Assembly: GCA_017435305.1 (NCBI GenBank)
Contig: JAFSFH010000012.1
Location: forward strand, 62,001-126,000
Direction of reading: 5' to 3'
Length of the DNA: 64,000 nt
DNA from: Clostridia bacterium
GTDB taxonomy: Bacteria > Bacillota_A > Clostridia > Oscillospirales > Acutalibacteraceae
The position numbers and the translations under genes are program-made. A model generated the notes under the pieces. That model worked only from the letters and a program-made list of their open reading frames with translations, was not told the origin of the DNA and made no database searches. Every line of letters starts with the position of its first letter. Positions within the stretch are counted from its first letter, which is position 1. Below are positions 7,700 through 16,996 of this stretch, piece by piece.

Positions 7700-7701
7700 C
7701 T

Positions 7702-10368
7702 TTAAAACTTCACGTACACGGTGCGAATCTGCCACGCGCCCATGGGCAGGCTGACGCTCCGATAGGTGACCGACAGCGGATCGGGGTGGCGCTCCTCCAG
7801 ATTGGTCAGCGCCACCGAGGCGGGGACGCGGTCAAAGGTCAGCCGCGCGGTCTCGGGGGTGTCGCTGAGGTTGTAGAACCGCATCACGATACCCTCGCCG
7901 TCCTCCGCCACCTTGACGGTGCTCAGCAGGGTATTCTCACCCTCAAGGCGGTAGAAGCTGTGGCGTTCCAGTGAGATCTCCTGCCAGGTGCGGTCGTCCC
8001 GACAGCGCACACCGGCGGCAAAGGCATCCAGACGCCGCTGAATGGAGGCGTCGGTCTCCTCCACCACCAACGGCAGCAGACCGAAGCGATACTGCCACCG
8101 ACCCTGCATCTGTCCGTCCTCGGCTACGTAGCCGTTTACAGCGCTGCCGAAGCAGCGCAGCAGAGTCACCGCCAGCATCCCCTCATCCCCGGAGAAGGCG
8201 CCCACCTCGTGCAGACCGCCGCCGCTGACAAAGCAAAGGCCGCGGCTGCCGCGACGCTTATAGGCAAAGCCGTTCATCGCCTTTTCGCTCTGCTCCTTCT
8301 CCTCAAAGGTGAGGGTGGCGGGGTCGATATCCACCTTCCGCTCCGCCACGTAGAAGGCCTGGGAGGCGCGGTAGGTGGGGGTATCCACACCCGTGGGAAT
8401 CATCAGACGCAGGCGGTGATCGCGGGCGGAATTGTCCACCGTCATCTCGATCTCAACCAGGGGTGACGATTTGGTCAAACTCACGTTTGCGGTAATTGTA
8501 AGCGCTTCCAACTCCTCGTTTCGACGCAGGTCGGCGTTGCGCTCGTGGTACTTCTGCATATCCTTGGGGACATACATTTCCTTCACAATGGTGAAGGTGC
8601 ACTTGGCGGCGGCGTCGCAGGAAACCGCCACATTCTTAACCACAGCGGACAGCACCGCGCGGTCCGCCACGGGGCGGGCGTGCATATAGCCGTCACCCAG
8701 CTCGCCGTCGTCCACAAAGGACAGCTGCTTGTCGTAGGTCTCCCCCGTCCGCTTATCGGTGATGGTGAGGGTGCCGTCCGACGGCTCCACCGTCAGGCGG
8801 ATAAGGTCGTTTTCGGCGGTGTACAACCCCGTGCGCAGACTGCCGCTGGGACGGGTGGGCAGCTCCGAGGGCACCACCCGATACTCGGTGGTGCCGCCGG
8901 CGGTCAATTTCGCCTCAAACACGATGCGGTGGCGGTCGGCGCTCCCCTGCTCGCCGCAGTGGACGCGCCCCTTGCCACGGTTGATATTCACCACCTGATA
9001 GGGTACCTGCGTGCCGTCGGCATCCAGCAGGCGGAAGGCGTTGATGGGCTCGTAGCCGAAGGGCTCCGACCACTTCTGCTTCCAGCGGCGGTCAAAGAAC
9101 AGATCCACCGTCACCGTTTCGGTGCGGTCATAGGGCAGGGAATTGAACAGCGTCACCACCATATTCTCGCCCGGAGTGTCGGCGAAACGGGAAATGTTCT
9201 GCATACCGTACTCTTCAATGCTGTGCCCGATCTGCTCCACCTGATCAAAACGGTACTGCATATCCCGATGGACAAAATCGGGGGAACAGCCACAGATGGA
9301 ATCGTGGGGGTGATTCTGAATGAGATAGCGGTACGCCAGCTCGTAGAAATTCTTACGGATGGGGGTGCGCCCCGTCAGCCGCGTCACCGCGGTGATGGGA
9401 CCCGCCCACTTCTCCATCATGGTCTGGCAGGTGTCGTTGCGCCACTTCAGATCGTAGCGGCTGGACAGCACGTTGGTCAGCAGGCGGGGGAAGTCCCCTC
9501 GACGGCGGTTGGTGGCGTTGAGCTCGCCCCTCACCACCGGCATCACGCCGCGATACGCCGCCAGACGGGGCAGCATCTCATCGGGGGAGGTGATGACCAC
9601 CTCAATGCCGGGGTACAGCCGTTCCAGACGCTGTTTCACATCCGTGAGGGTGCGGGCGTGGAGTTCCTTGTGATCCTGCCCGTCCACAAACAGCAGCACG
9701 GGGATGTCGGTGCGGGTCAGCTCTCCCTCAATGAACTTCTTGAGGTTTTCGTCCCGCTCCTCCTCGGTGGGGGGCTCCCGCCACCAGTCGAAGCAGTGCA
9801 GCCGCACCCAGAACTCGCCGTAGCCGTACCAGTCGGGGGTCTTAAAGGTGATCACCTGGGACCCGTCGGGCGCCTCCCACACAAAATGAGCGGGCGCCTT
9901 GTCCTCGGTGATGCCGCGCCCCAGCAGGGCGCCCTCGCAGTCAAAGCCACGGAAAATCTGGGGCATCTGGGCGGGGTGACCGAAGATGTCGCACACGTAG
10001 CCGTAGCGCATAGGCTCCACGCCGTAGGATTTGGCGATGGCGGTGCCCATCTGCAGATTGCGGATGTGGCTCTCGCCGCTGGGGAGATACTCGTCCGGCA
10101 TCACGTACCAGGGTCCCACCTTGATGCGACCCTGCTTCATCAGCCCCACCAGCCGTTCCCGCTGGTCGGGGGCGGCCTCCAGAAAGTCCTCCAGCACGAT
10201 GGTCTGACCATCAAAGGTAAAGGTCTCGATTTGGGGGTTTGCCTCCAGCTTATCCATAGCGTCCTCGGTGACCTTCACCAGACGCCAACGGAACCCCTGA
10301 AAGGGCTCGTACCATTCCCGATCCCAATGGGTAGAGGACATTATAAACACGGTTAATTTATTATCCAT
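7702..10368 (-). CDS. GH38 alpha-mannosidase / mannosylglycerate-hydrolase-like enzyme
   Basis: An 888-residue cytoplasmic glycosidase (no signal peptide) that would hydrolyse alpha-mannosides by a retaining mechanism. GH38 hallmarks: STHWDREWY with zinc ligands His14 and Asp16, nucleophile Asp127 in YVCDIFGHPAQMPQ, and a late zinc histidine in QNHPHDSICG. The N-terminus resembles the MngB branch more than the large lysosomal-type branch. ATG at 10368 has GGAGGT upstream. It lies leftward after a GH94 gene, separated by a terminator and a repeat, so it may have its own promoter. The natural substrate is unknown. Confidence 0.9.
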   Translation of the reverse strand: MDNKLTVFIMSSTHWDREWYEPFQGFRWRLVKVTEDAMDKLEANPQIETFTFDGQTIVLEDFLEAAPDQRERLVGLMKQGRIKVGPWYVMPDEYLPSGESHIRNLQMGTAIAKSYGVEPMRYGYVCDIFGHPAQMPQIFRGFDCEGALLGRGITEDKAPAHFVWEAPDGSQVITFKTPDWYGYGEFWVRLHCFDWWREPPTEEERDENLKKFIEGELTRTDIPVLLFVDGQDHKELHARTLTDVKQRLERLYPGIEVVITSPDEMLPRLAAYRGVMPVVRGELNATNRRRGDFPRLLTNVLSSRYDLKWRNDTCQTMMEKWAGPITAVTRLTGRTPIRKNFYELAYRYLIQNHPHDSICGCSPDFVHRDMQYRFDQVEQIGHSIEEYGMQNISRFADTPGENMVVTLFNSLPYDRTETVTVDLFFDRRWKQKWSEPFGYEPINAFRLLDADGTQVPYQVVNINRGKGRVHCGEQGSADRHRIVFEAKLTAGGTTEYRVVPSELPTRPSGSLRTGLYTAENDLIRLTVEPSDGTLTITDKRTGETYDKQLSFVDDGELGDGYMHARPVADRAVLSAVVKNVAVSCDAAAKCTFTIVKEMYVPKDMQKYHERNADLRRNEELEALTITANVSLTKSSPLVEIEMTVDNSARDHRLRLMIPTGVDTPTYRASQAFYVAERKVDIDPATLTFEEKEQSEKAMNGFAYKRRGSRGLCFVSGGGLHEVGAFSGDEGMLAVTLLRCFGSAVNGYVAEDGQMQGRWQYRFGLLPLVVEETDASIQRRLDAFAAGVRCRDDRTWQEISLERHSFYRLEGENTLLSTVKVAEDGEGIVMRFYNLSDTPETARLTFDRVPASVALTNLEERHPDPLSVTYRSVSLPMGAWQIRTVYVKF

Positions 10369-10398
10369 ACAAAACTTACCTCCATAGAATAGGCGACA

Positions 10399-10453
10399 AG
10401 CCTCCCTCTCCGAGGGAGGTGGCACGGCGTTTTAGCCGTGACGGAGGGAGTTC
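10399..10453. repeat. Palindromic repeat, copy C (left half only)
   Basis: GCCTCCCTC-tccga-GGGAGGTGGC, stem 2 ACGGC-gtttta-GCCGT, then GACGGAGGGA. No right half is present. It sits upstream of the GH38 gene. Confidence 0.8.
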
Positions 10454-10491
10454 AAAAAAGCGGCAAACCCTAGGGATTTGCCGCTTTTCTT
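10452..10491 (-). terminator. Terminator of the GH94 gene
   Basis: GCGGCAAA (10460-10467) pairs with TTTGCCGC (10477-10484); on the minus strand a run of six T follows. Confidence 0.88.
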
Positions 10492-10506
10492 TGCGTTACG
10501 TCAACA

Positions 10507-12828
10507 TCAAATGGTCACGATGATCTCGTGGTTCAGACCATCCTCATAGGCGGGCAGAACGGTGCCGTCAATGGCAACGCCATCGGCCACGATACCCTTG
10601 TTCTCGCCCTGCTGAACGGTGATGTTGTACTTAGCCTGACGCCAGATGCGCTCCACGGTGTAGGTGCCGAAGCCCTCCGGCAGGCAGGGCTCCACGTGCA
10701 GGCCGTCGTACTCGGCGCGGACACCCAGCATCCACTCCTCAATGGCCAGACGGACCCAGGCCACAGAGCCGGTGATCCAGCTGTACTCCATCTGATAGGC
10801 GTTGTTGCGGTGCTCGGGGCCGAAGAAACAGTTGGCAAACTGGAAGGGCAGAGCGTCCTTCTTCAGCTCGTAGTTATCCTCCTCGTAGTAGCCGGGGGCC
10901 ACACGGCGGAACAGTTCATAAGCCTCGTCCGGCTTGCCGCTGCGCAGCAGACCCAGCACCAGCCACATATTGGGATGGGTGTAGATGGTGCCGTTCTCGG
11001 CGATGCCGGGCTCCATAGCGGACAGACGACCCACACGGTCGTCAAACTCCTGATAGGCAGGGCTCAGCAGCAGATAGCCCAGAGGAGTGTAGCTCTCCCG
11101 CTTCAGGCTCTCCAGAATCTTCTCGCGGCGCTCGGGGGTGGCGATGCCGGTCATCAGCGCAAAGGACTGAGTCTCCAGGAACAATTTGGCGTACTTGTTG
11201 GTGGAGGAGCCGATCTTGCCGCCGTTGTCGTCAAAGCAACGGACAAAGCGGTCACCCTCCCAGGCATTGTTGCGGATGGCCTCGGTCATGGCCTCGCTGC
11301 GGGCCTGCAGGTTGGCGGCCTTCTCATCCTCGCCGACGAAACGGCACAGCTCCGCAATCTGGGACAGGGCATAGGCATAGGCCATGGACAGCCACACGCT
11401 CTCGCCACGGCCCTCCTTACCGGCGCCGGTCAGAGAATCGTTCCAGTCACCGAACTTGATCAGCAGCAGGTCGTGGATGCCCTTATTGTTCTCCAGGAAG
11501 TCCAGAGCGCGGATGACGTGACCCAGCACGGTATCCGTAAGCTCGGGGTTGTTGAGGAAGGGAATCTCCTGATACAGGAATTTGGTGTCGCCGGTCTCCT
11601 TGATATACGCGGCCAACGTGTAGGCAGACCACAGGGCGGAGTCGGAATAGGGACGGTCGTCGATGGGGTTCCAGCCGCGCACCGCCATACCGAAATCGTG
11701 CTGATAGGACAAGGCCTCCTGCAGGATGGCTTTGGTGCGCTTGGGGTTGACGTTGACCACGCCCAGACCGTGCTGGACGATGTCGCGGTAACCGTTATAT
11801 CCCCAACGGCACCAGGTAGCGCCGTACATACAGGCCAGCTTGGTCCAGTTGTTCAGCAGACGGTTCAGGTGCTCGTCACCGGTCTTGATCTGGGTCTTCT
11901 TCAGGTCGCCCTCACGATACAACTGAGCCAGCTGAGTGTAGGCGGGAATGTTGTGCAGATAGGTCTTCTTCAGCTCCACGCAGCGCTGGGCGCTGTCGCC
12001 GGCACCCAGAATGAACTGGATATTCTGGACGTTGCCGGAGAGCTTCACGTCCCACTGCAGCACGCAGACGGTATCCTCGGCAGAGCCGTCGGAATTCTTA
12101 CAGCCGCCGTTCTTGACACAGACGGGGTTGGCCACCGAGCCGTACTGACCCATAAACAGACGGCGGGAGCCGTCATAGGCAGACACGGGATAATCGCAGG
12201 TGAAGAAAGCGGTCAGATTGTTGTGGGGCTTCACGTAGGGGTGCTTCTCCGCCAGGAACATATTGTTCTCTTTATCAAAGCGGGTGGTGCGATAGATCAT
12301 ATCGCCGTAGCTGTCAAAGCCCCACTTGTACTTAAACTGCAGCTGGAAGTAGGGGAAGATGGACAGGTCGCGGGGACGACCGTTGACATCCTCTACCTTA
12401 AACTGCCACATCTCCACCGCATCCTTTCCGGGGGGGATGGAGATGATCAGGGTCGCCTTGACGTCCTCGGTCTGGTTGACGATGGTGGTGTACGCCAGGT
12501 CGTGGGTGCAGGAGAACTCCTGCACGTCGGCGCAGACCGGCTCCCAGTTGACCGTCCAGAACTTGCCGGTCTCGTTGTCGCGGATATAGATGATGCGGGA
12601 GTACAGGTGCTCCTTGCCGAAAATATCGTAGTCGCAGATACGACCCACGCCGGTAAACAGCTGGATGCCCTCCTCGCCCGGGTACTGATAATCGAAGCAA
12701 CCGATACCGGTGTGGTGCACGTTGGCATAGCACACGTCGTTAAACAGCATCACGTCAAAGGGACGGGGAGCGTCCGGCGACGTGACCACAAACTTGTTGC
12801 CTTTTTCGTTAAAATGTCCGTAGTTCAT
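10507..12828 (-). CDS. GH94-family glycoside phosphorylase, specificity unknown
   Basis: A 773-residue protein of the cellobiose/chitobiose phosphorylase family: the N-terminus MNYGHFNEKGNKFVVTSPD matches GH94 enzymes, and the DWND motif at residues 461-464, followed by KEGRGESVWL, holds the general acid. Such enzymes split a beta-linked disaccharide with phosphate to a sugar 1-phosphate, inside the cell. Its place between two GH38 mannosidase genes suggests a mannose-containing glycan or N-glycan core, with the phosphorylase handling the remaining beta-linkage. This is inference; the acceptor pocket was not analysed. It starts about 30 bases after the upstream GH38 stop. Confidence 0.85.
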   Translation of the reverse strand: MNYGHFNEKGNKFVVTSPDAPRPFDVMLFNDVCYANVHHTGIGCFDYQYPGEEGIQLFTGVGRICDYDIFGKEHLYSRIIYIRDNETGKFWTVNWEPVCADVQEFSCTHDLAYTTIVNQTEDVKATLIISIPPGKDAVEMWQFKVEDVNGRPRDLSIFPYFQLQFKYKWGFDSYGDMIYRTTRFDKENNMFLAEKHPYVKPHNNLTAFFTCDYPVSAYDGSRRLFMGQYGSVANPVCVKNGGCKNSDGSAEDTVCVLQWDVKLSGNVQNIQFILGAGDSAQRCVELKKTYLHNIPAYTQLAQLYREGDLKKTQIKTGDEHLNRLLNNWTKLACMYGATWCRWGYNGYRDIVQHGLGVVNVNPKRTKAILQEALSYQHDFGMAVRGWNPIDDRPYSDSALWSAYTLAAYIKETGDTKFLYQEIPFLNNPELTDTVLGHVIRALDFLENNKGIHDLLLIKFGDWNDSLTGAGKEGRGESVWLSMAYAYALSQIAELCRFVGEDEKAANLQARSEAMTEAIRNNAWEGDRFVRCFDDNGGKIGSSTNKYAKLFLETQSFALMTGIATPERREKILESLKRESYTPLGYLLLSPAYQEFDDRVGRLSAMEPGIAENGTIYTHPNMWLVLGLLRSGKPDEAYELFRRVAPGYYEEDNYELKKDALPFQFANCFFGPEHRNNAYQMEYSWITGSVAWVRLAIEEWMLGVRAEYDGLHVEPCLPEGFGTYTVERIWRQAKYNITVQQGENKGIVADGVAIDGTVLPAYEDGLNHEIIVTI

Positions 12829-12859
12829 TGTTTTTCCACCTTTCTATGTTCGGTTGCTG

Positions 12860-15800
12860 TCAGCGATAGCAGACAAAGGTCTTAATCTCAAAGGGCTTGA
12901 AGGTGACCTCGGCCACGCCCTCGTTCAGAGCCACGTCGGCGACAGCCTCCTCCAGCATATTGGTCTCCACCACCCGCTTCACGTCCGCGGGGAAGGTCAG
13001 CGCGGCGTTGGTGCGGGCGCGCTCCGCCTCGTACAGACGGACCACGTAAGCGTTCTCGATGTCCTCGGCGGGCTTCACCGCCTCCACGATGACGTTGTCC
13101 GCATCCACCAGCACGGGGACGGACAGGGGCGCTTTCAGCGCGCCGGGCGCCACGATGACGGGGGCGTTGAGCTCATAGGCGGGACATACCACGCTCTGCA
13201 CGCAGAAGTCGCCGCAGTGGGGCAGCAGGCTGTAGGTCATTTCGTGAACGCCGAAGTCACCGGCGGGATCGGGATGGGTGCCGCCGCGGTGCAGAGAGAG
13301 GCGCATATCCGAGCCGCGCACCGAGATGCCGTACTTACAGTCGTTGAGCAATGCCACGCCGAAACGGCTCTCGGACACGTCGGTCCACTTCAGATTGCAC
13401 ACCTCAAAGCGGGCGGTCTCCACGCAGTCGTTCTCGGTGGTGGGACGGTCGATATGACCGAACTGGATCTCGTGCTTGGCCTTGGTGGTGAGCACGTCCA
13501 CATCGAAGCTGACCTTTAAGAGCTGGTGCTTATCCTTCCAGTCCACCTTGGCGTGGAAGTCCACGCGGGGGCTGTCGGCGTAGAAAACGGTGTCCACGTC
13601 AATGGTGGAGTGGTTGCCGATCTTATAGGTGGAGCGCACACGCCACTCCACACAGCCGTCGGACACGACCTTGCGATCGACCAGGTTGGTTTGAGGAGCC
13701 ATCTTGAATTTCTGGTCGTACTCCACGTCCCAGTTATCCCAATATTCGGGGATGTCCTCGCCCATATAGAAGGTGCCCAGGGGGGCGGCACCCTCACGGC
13801 GGAGCTGGCGACCGCTTTGCTTGTCGATAAAGGAGGCGATGTAGCCGTTCTCATCAAACACCACGGAGGCATAGGGAGTCTCCAGATTGGTGCCGTCGTA
13901 AGTAAAGACAGAGGCGGTGTCGCCGGCATCACCGGTCAGCGCCACACTCTTGGCCTCAAAGGCGTCCAGCGCCACGCCGGACACGGCGATCTTTTTGCGA
14001 CCGAACAGATCCTCATAGGGCTGGTTTTTGGCGTCCGCCACGTACAAACCGTTATCGTCAATGTTGATGACGTCCTCACGGGCAAAGGACAGGGGGTTGA
14101 CCAGGGTCAGGGCGCCGTCGCCCTCGGCCACGGTGGCCGCCAGACGCTGGGTCTCGCCGTCCACGGTGACGATCAATTCGCCCACGATCTTCTCGGAGCG
14201 GTCGTGGACGCACTGGATGCAGGTGCCGGGCAGGATGTCGTGGAACTGGTTCTCCAGCAGCTCTTTCGTCCACTTATCGTAGTCGGCGGCGTTATAGTCG
14301 GCGCCGGTCATCACCGCCATCAGCTCCATATTCCGCAGAGCGTTCTCGCACAGACGGTTGTTGCGCTTGGTCTGGTGGCGCTGGGTCAGGGTACCGCGGT
14401 GCAATTCCAGATACAATTCGCCGTTGTAAACCGGCATCTTGTCCACATTCTTCTCCATCTCCTGACCGAACTCGCTGATGGTCTGGTACTCCACCTTGGG
14501 CATACCGTTCAGCTGCATCACGCGGGTGGCCTCCTCCACCATCACGTCGGTGGGACCGCCGCCGCCGTCACCGTAACCAAAGGCCACCAGACGGCTCTCA
14601 TCGGAGGTCTTATCCTGCAGGGCGGACACGTGGTTCATCAGCAGATGGGGGGCGGGCTCACAGTGGGTGATGTTGAAGTGGGTGATCACCTCGCTGCCGT
14701 CGATACCCACCCAACGGAAGGTCTCGAAGGGGAACTTATTGTGCTCGTTCCAGGACAGCTTGGTGGTGTAGAAATACTTCATGCCGCAGCCCCGCATAAT
14801 CTGGGGGATGGCGGCGTTGTAACCGAAGGTGTCGGGCAGCCAGAAGGAGTCGTTGGTGATGCCGAACTTCTCCTGCAGGTATTTCTGACCCTTCAGGAAC
14901 TGGCGCACCATATACTCGCCGCCGGTGATATTACAATCGCACTCCACCCAGGCGCCGCCGTTGACCTCAAACCGACCCTCGGCCTGACGCTTCTTGATGT
15001 CCTCGAAGATGGCGGGATAGTGCTCCTCCATCCAGGCGGTGTGCAGGACGGAGGACTGGATGAACTTGTAGTCCGCGTACTGATCCATCAGCACCAGCGC
15101 ATTGGCAAAGGTGCGGGCGCACTTACGCATGGTCTCGGCGATGGGCCACAGCCAGGCGGTGTCCATGTGGGAGTGACCCACGATGCCCACCTTGCCGTAG
15201 GTGTCGCCGCAGGTGTTACCGGTGAACACCTCACCCATAATGGCGTTGCAGCGGCGCACACCGGCGATGACCGTTTCATAGTCCACCATGGTGGGGTGCA
15301 GCACCGCATTGGCGAATACCTGCTCCAGCACGTTGATGGCGCGCGCCTTCATAAAGGGATTCTGGTGGATCTGCGCCATAGACAGGAAGATGCGCAGGTC
15401 GCGGATGAAATTCTTAATCTCCCAGTTGCAGGTGGCCACGTACACGTTGTGGAAGGTGTGGCGATAGTGCTCGTCCGGCAGATTCTCCTCACGGGCGTAG
15501 GGGTGCACCTCCCGCTCGTCGTGCCAGGCATAGCACTCCAGATCGATATGATAGGTCTTGCCCGCCTCGGCACTCTGTGTCAGCAGAATGCTGTGCTGCA
15601 GGCCGTCGTATTCTTTAATAATGGTGCCGTACATACCCATAGGCTTGCCGTCCACAAACAGCAGACCCTCCCGCAATTCGGTATTCTGCAGTACGAACAA
15701 TTCCTTGCCCGCCAATTCCGCCGGCACGGTATAGTCAAACTTCACCCACAGGTTGCCAAACTCGCCGCCCCAGACGTAGCCGTCCTTGACGGTCTGATAC

Positions 15801-15952
15801 GCCACGTCGGGCGCCTGACGGTGATGCTCTTTGGTTTCGTAACCCTGTACCTCGCTGAACACCTGCTCGGCGTGATACACGTAGCCCGCGTATTGCCAGG
15901 TCAGATTATTCAGCTTTTTCAGCATACGGTCATTAAAGCTTTGATAATGCAT
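12860..15952 (-). CDS. Large GH38 alpha-mannosidase
   Basis: A 1030-residue intracellular alpha-mannosidase of the long GH38 branch. An N-terminal beta-sandwich of about 240 residues precedes the catalytic domain. Zinc ligands are in HSHMDTAWLWP (His262, Asp264), the nucleophile is Asp374 in WLPDTFGYNAAIPQI, and QFHDILPGT supplies the later zinc histidine. The C-terminal half is beta-sandwich. ATG at 15952 follows GAGGAGGT. It opens the leftward operon with GH94. Only about 150 residues of obvious similarity link it to the shorter GH38 at 7.7 kb, so the two are not recent duplicates. Confidence 0.92.
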   Translation of the reverse strand: MHYQSFNDRMLKKLNNLTWQYAGYVYHAEQVFSEVQGYETKEHHRQAPDVAYQTVKDGYVWGGEFGNLWVKFDYTVPAELAGKELFVLQNTELREGLLFVDGKPMGMYGTIIKEYDGLQHSILLTQSAEAGKTYHIDLECYAWHDEREVHPYAREENLPDEHYRHTFHNVYVATCNWEIKNFIRDLRIFLSMAQIHQNPFMKARAINVLEQVFANAVLHPTMVDYETVIAGVRRCNAIMGEVFTGNTCGDTYGKVGIVGHSHMDTAWLWPIAETMRKCARTFANALVLMDQYADYKFIQSSVLHTAWMEEHYPAIFEDIKKRQAEGRFEVNGGAWVECDCNITGGEYMVRQFLKGQKYLQEKFGITNDSFWLPDTFGYNAAIPQIMRGCGMKYFYTTKLSWNEHNKFPFETFRWVGIDGSEVITHFNITHCEPAPHLLMNHVSALQDKTSDESRLVAFGYGDGGGGPTDVMVEEATRVMQLNGMPKVEYQTISEFGQEMEKNVDKMPVYNGELYLELHRGTLTQRHQTKRNNRLCENALRNMELMAVMTGADYNAADYDKWTKELLENQFHDILPGTCIQCVHDRSEKIVGELIVTVDGETQRLAATVAEGDGALTLVNPLSFAREDVINIDDNGLYVADAKNQPYEDLFGRKKIAVSGVALDAFEAKSVALTGDAGDTASVFTYDGTNLETPYASVVFDENGYIASFIDKQSGRQLRREGAAPLGTFYMGEDIPEYWDNWDVEYDQKFKMAPQTNLVDRKVVSDGCVEWRVRSTYKIGNHSTIDVDTVFYADSPRVDFHAKVDWKDKHQLLKVSFDVDVLTTKAKHEIQFGHIDRPTTENDCVETARFEVCNLKWTDVSESRFGVALLNDCKYGISVRGSDMRLSLHRGGTHPDPAGDFGVHEMTYSLLPHCGDFCVQSVVCPAYELNAPVIVAPGALKAPLSVPVLVDADNVIVEAVKPAEDIENAYVVRLYEAERARTNAALTFPADVKRVVETNMLEEAVADVALNEGVAEVTFKPFEIKTFVCYR

Positions 15953-15983
15953 AGCGATACCTCCTCGTTATCTTGGCTTTTCA

Positions 15984-16045
15984 CGGGTCAAACGACCCGA
16001 TTTTTTCCATTTTTGATTATACCACCTTATATAGTGGACTTGCAA
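15984..16045 (-). promoter_or_regulatory. Promoter and leader hairpin of the GH38-GH94 operon
   Basis: On the minus strand TTGCAA (16045-16040), 18 bases, TATAAT (16021-16016). In the leader lies the small hairpin CGGGTC-gttt-GACCCG (15999-15984), a possible operator or RNA hairpin. Confidence 0.75.
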
Positions 16046-16119
16046 GATGAACCGCCCGCATTTACGGAAACTCTGTAAAAAATTATATAAAATAATAAGA
16101 TAGTGATACCGATTTTCGG

Positions 16120-16148
16120 TTGCGCGACGGGGGTGGCTTTGGTACAAT
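16120..16148 (+). promoter_or_regulatory. Promoter of sfsA
   Basis: TTGCGC (16120-16125), a 17-base spacer and TACAAT (16143-16148), divergent from the mannosidase promoter. Confidence 0.7.
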
Positions 16149-16176
16149 GGACACAGAGCATCCGGAGGTGAGCGAA

Positions 16177-16848
16177 ATGACCTACAACCACATCAAAAAA
16201 GGCGTGTTCCGTGCCCGTCCCAACCGCTTTGTGGCGGTGGTGGAGGTGGACGGAGAGGAGGTCGTCTGCCACGTGAAAAACACCGGACGGTGCAAGGAAT
16301 TGCTGGTGCCGGGCTGCACGGTGGTGCTGGCCCAGGGGGACAACCCCGCCCGCAAGACCCCCTACGACGTTATCGCGGTGTATAAGGGAGAGCGGCTGAT
16401 CAATATGGACAGCCAGGCGCCCAACGCCGTGGCGGCGGAGTATCTGCGGCAGCGATTCCCCCACGCCGCCATCCGCCGCGAGGTGCGATACGGGGAATCC
16501 CGCTTGGATTTTTCCGTAACGGACGGGGAGGAACAGTGGCTTATCGAGGTCAAGGGCTGTACTCTGGAGCGGGACAACGTGGGCTACTTCCCCGACGCCC
16601 CCACCCAGCGGGGTGTCAAGCATCTCAACCACCTGATTCGGGCGGCACAGGAGGGGTATAAGACGGCGGTGCTGTTTGTCATCCAGATGACCGGCGTCTC
16701 CGCCATCCGACCCAACGACGACACCCACCCCGCCTTTGGGGATGCCCTGCGCCGAGCGGACGCCGCCGGCGTGGAGATCTGGGCGGTGGACTGTGCCGTC
16801 ACCCCCGACACCCTCACCCACCGACACCCTGTCCCCGTCCAACTCTAA
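16177..16848 (+). CDS. sfsA: DNA/RNA nuclease SfsA (sugar fermentation stimulation protein homologue)
   Basis: 223 residues matching SfsA: an N-terminal OB-like part (ARPNRFVAVVEVDG, CHVKNTGRCKELL) and a nuclease-like C-terminal domain with ESRLDFSV and IEVKGCTL, the D...ExK pattern of PD-(D/E)XK enzymes, plus FPDAPTQRGVKHL. Named for its effect on maltose fermentation in E. coli; the biochemical role remains unsettled. ATG at 16177 follows GGAGGTG; longer in-frame extensions overlap the promoter. A terminator follows. Confidence 0.92.
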   Translation: MTYNHIKKGVFRARPNRFVAVVEVDGEEVVCHVKNTGRCKELLVPGCTVVLAQGDNPARKTPYDVIAVYKGERLINMDSQAPNAVAAEYLRQRFPHAAIRREVRYGESRLDFSVTDGEEQWLIEVKGCTLERDNVGYFPDAPTQRGVKHLNHLIRAAQEGYKTAVLFVIQMTGVSAIRPNDDTHPAFGDALRRADAAGVEIWAVDCAVTPDTLTHRHPVPVQL

Positions 16849-16867
16849 CCCCCTCCCCTAGCCCTCT

Positions 16868-16881
16868 TGTAAGCGCTTACA
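16868..16881. promoter_or_regulatory. Catabolite-responsive element (cre)-like palindrome
   Basis: TGTAAGCGCTTACA is a perfect palindrome fitting the CcpA cre consensus TGWAANCGNTNWCA. It lies 20 bases after sfsA and about 45 bases upstream of the -35 box of the Nudix-HAD gene. Confidence 0.7.
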
Positions 16882-16917
16882 AACAGCAGGAAGTTTCCTT
16901 CCTGCTGTTATTTTTTA
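16882..16917 (+). terminator. Terminator of sfsA
   Basis: AACAGCAGGAA (16882-16892) pairs with TTCCTGCTGTT (16899-16909), followed by ATTTTTTAT. Confidence 0.9.
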
Positions 16918-16925
16918 TCTTCTAC

Positions 16926-16954
16926 TGGACAATTCTAAGAGAATATAGTAAAAT
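16926..16954 (+). promoter_or_regulatory. Promoter of the Nudix-HAD and CDF genes
   Basis: TGGACA (16926-16931), 17 bases, TAAAAT (16949-16954); ribosome site AAAGGGGG before ATG 16997. Confidence 0.7.
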
Positions 16955-16996
16955 GACTGTGATTACGACTTTTTATAAGAAAGGGGGCCTGTTCAG

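Noticed and set aside
8497..8510. TGTAAGCGCTTCCA inside the GH38 gene as a cre site
   Set aside because: One conserved position is wrong and it is deep in coding sequence; not listed as a feature.
8545..10356. A 603-codon open frame antisense to the GH38 gene, and similar long frames antisense to GH94, the large GH38, cysS, dnaE and others
   Set aside because: They lie wholly opposite well-supported genes, have no family motifs, and consist of His/Gln/Val/Gly-rich text typical of reversed GC-rich codons.
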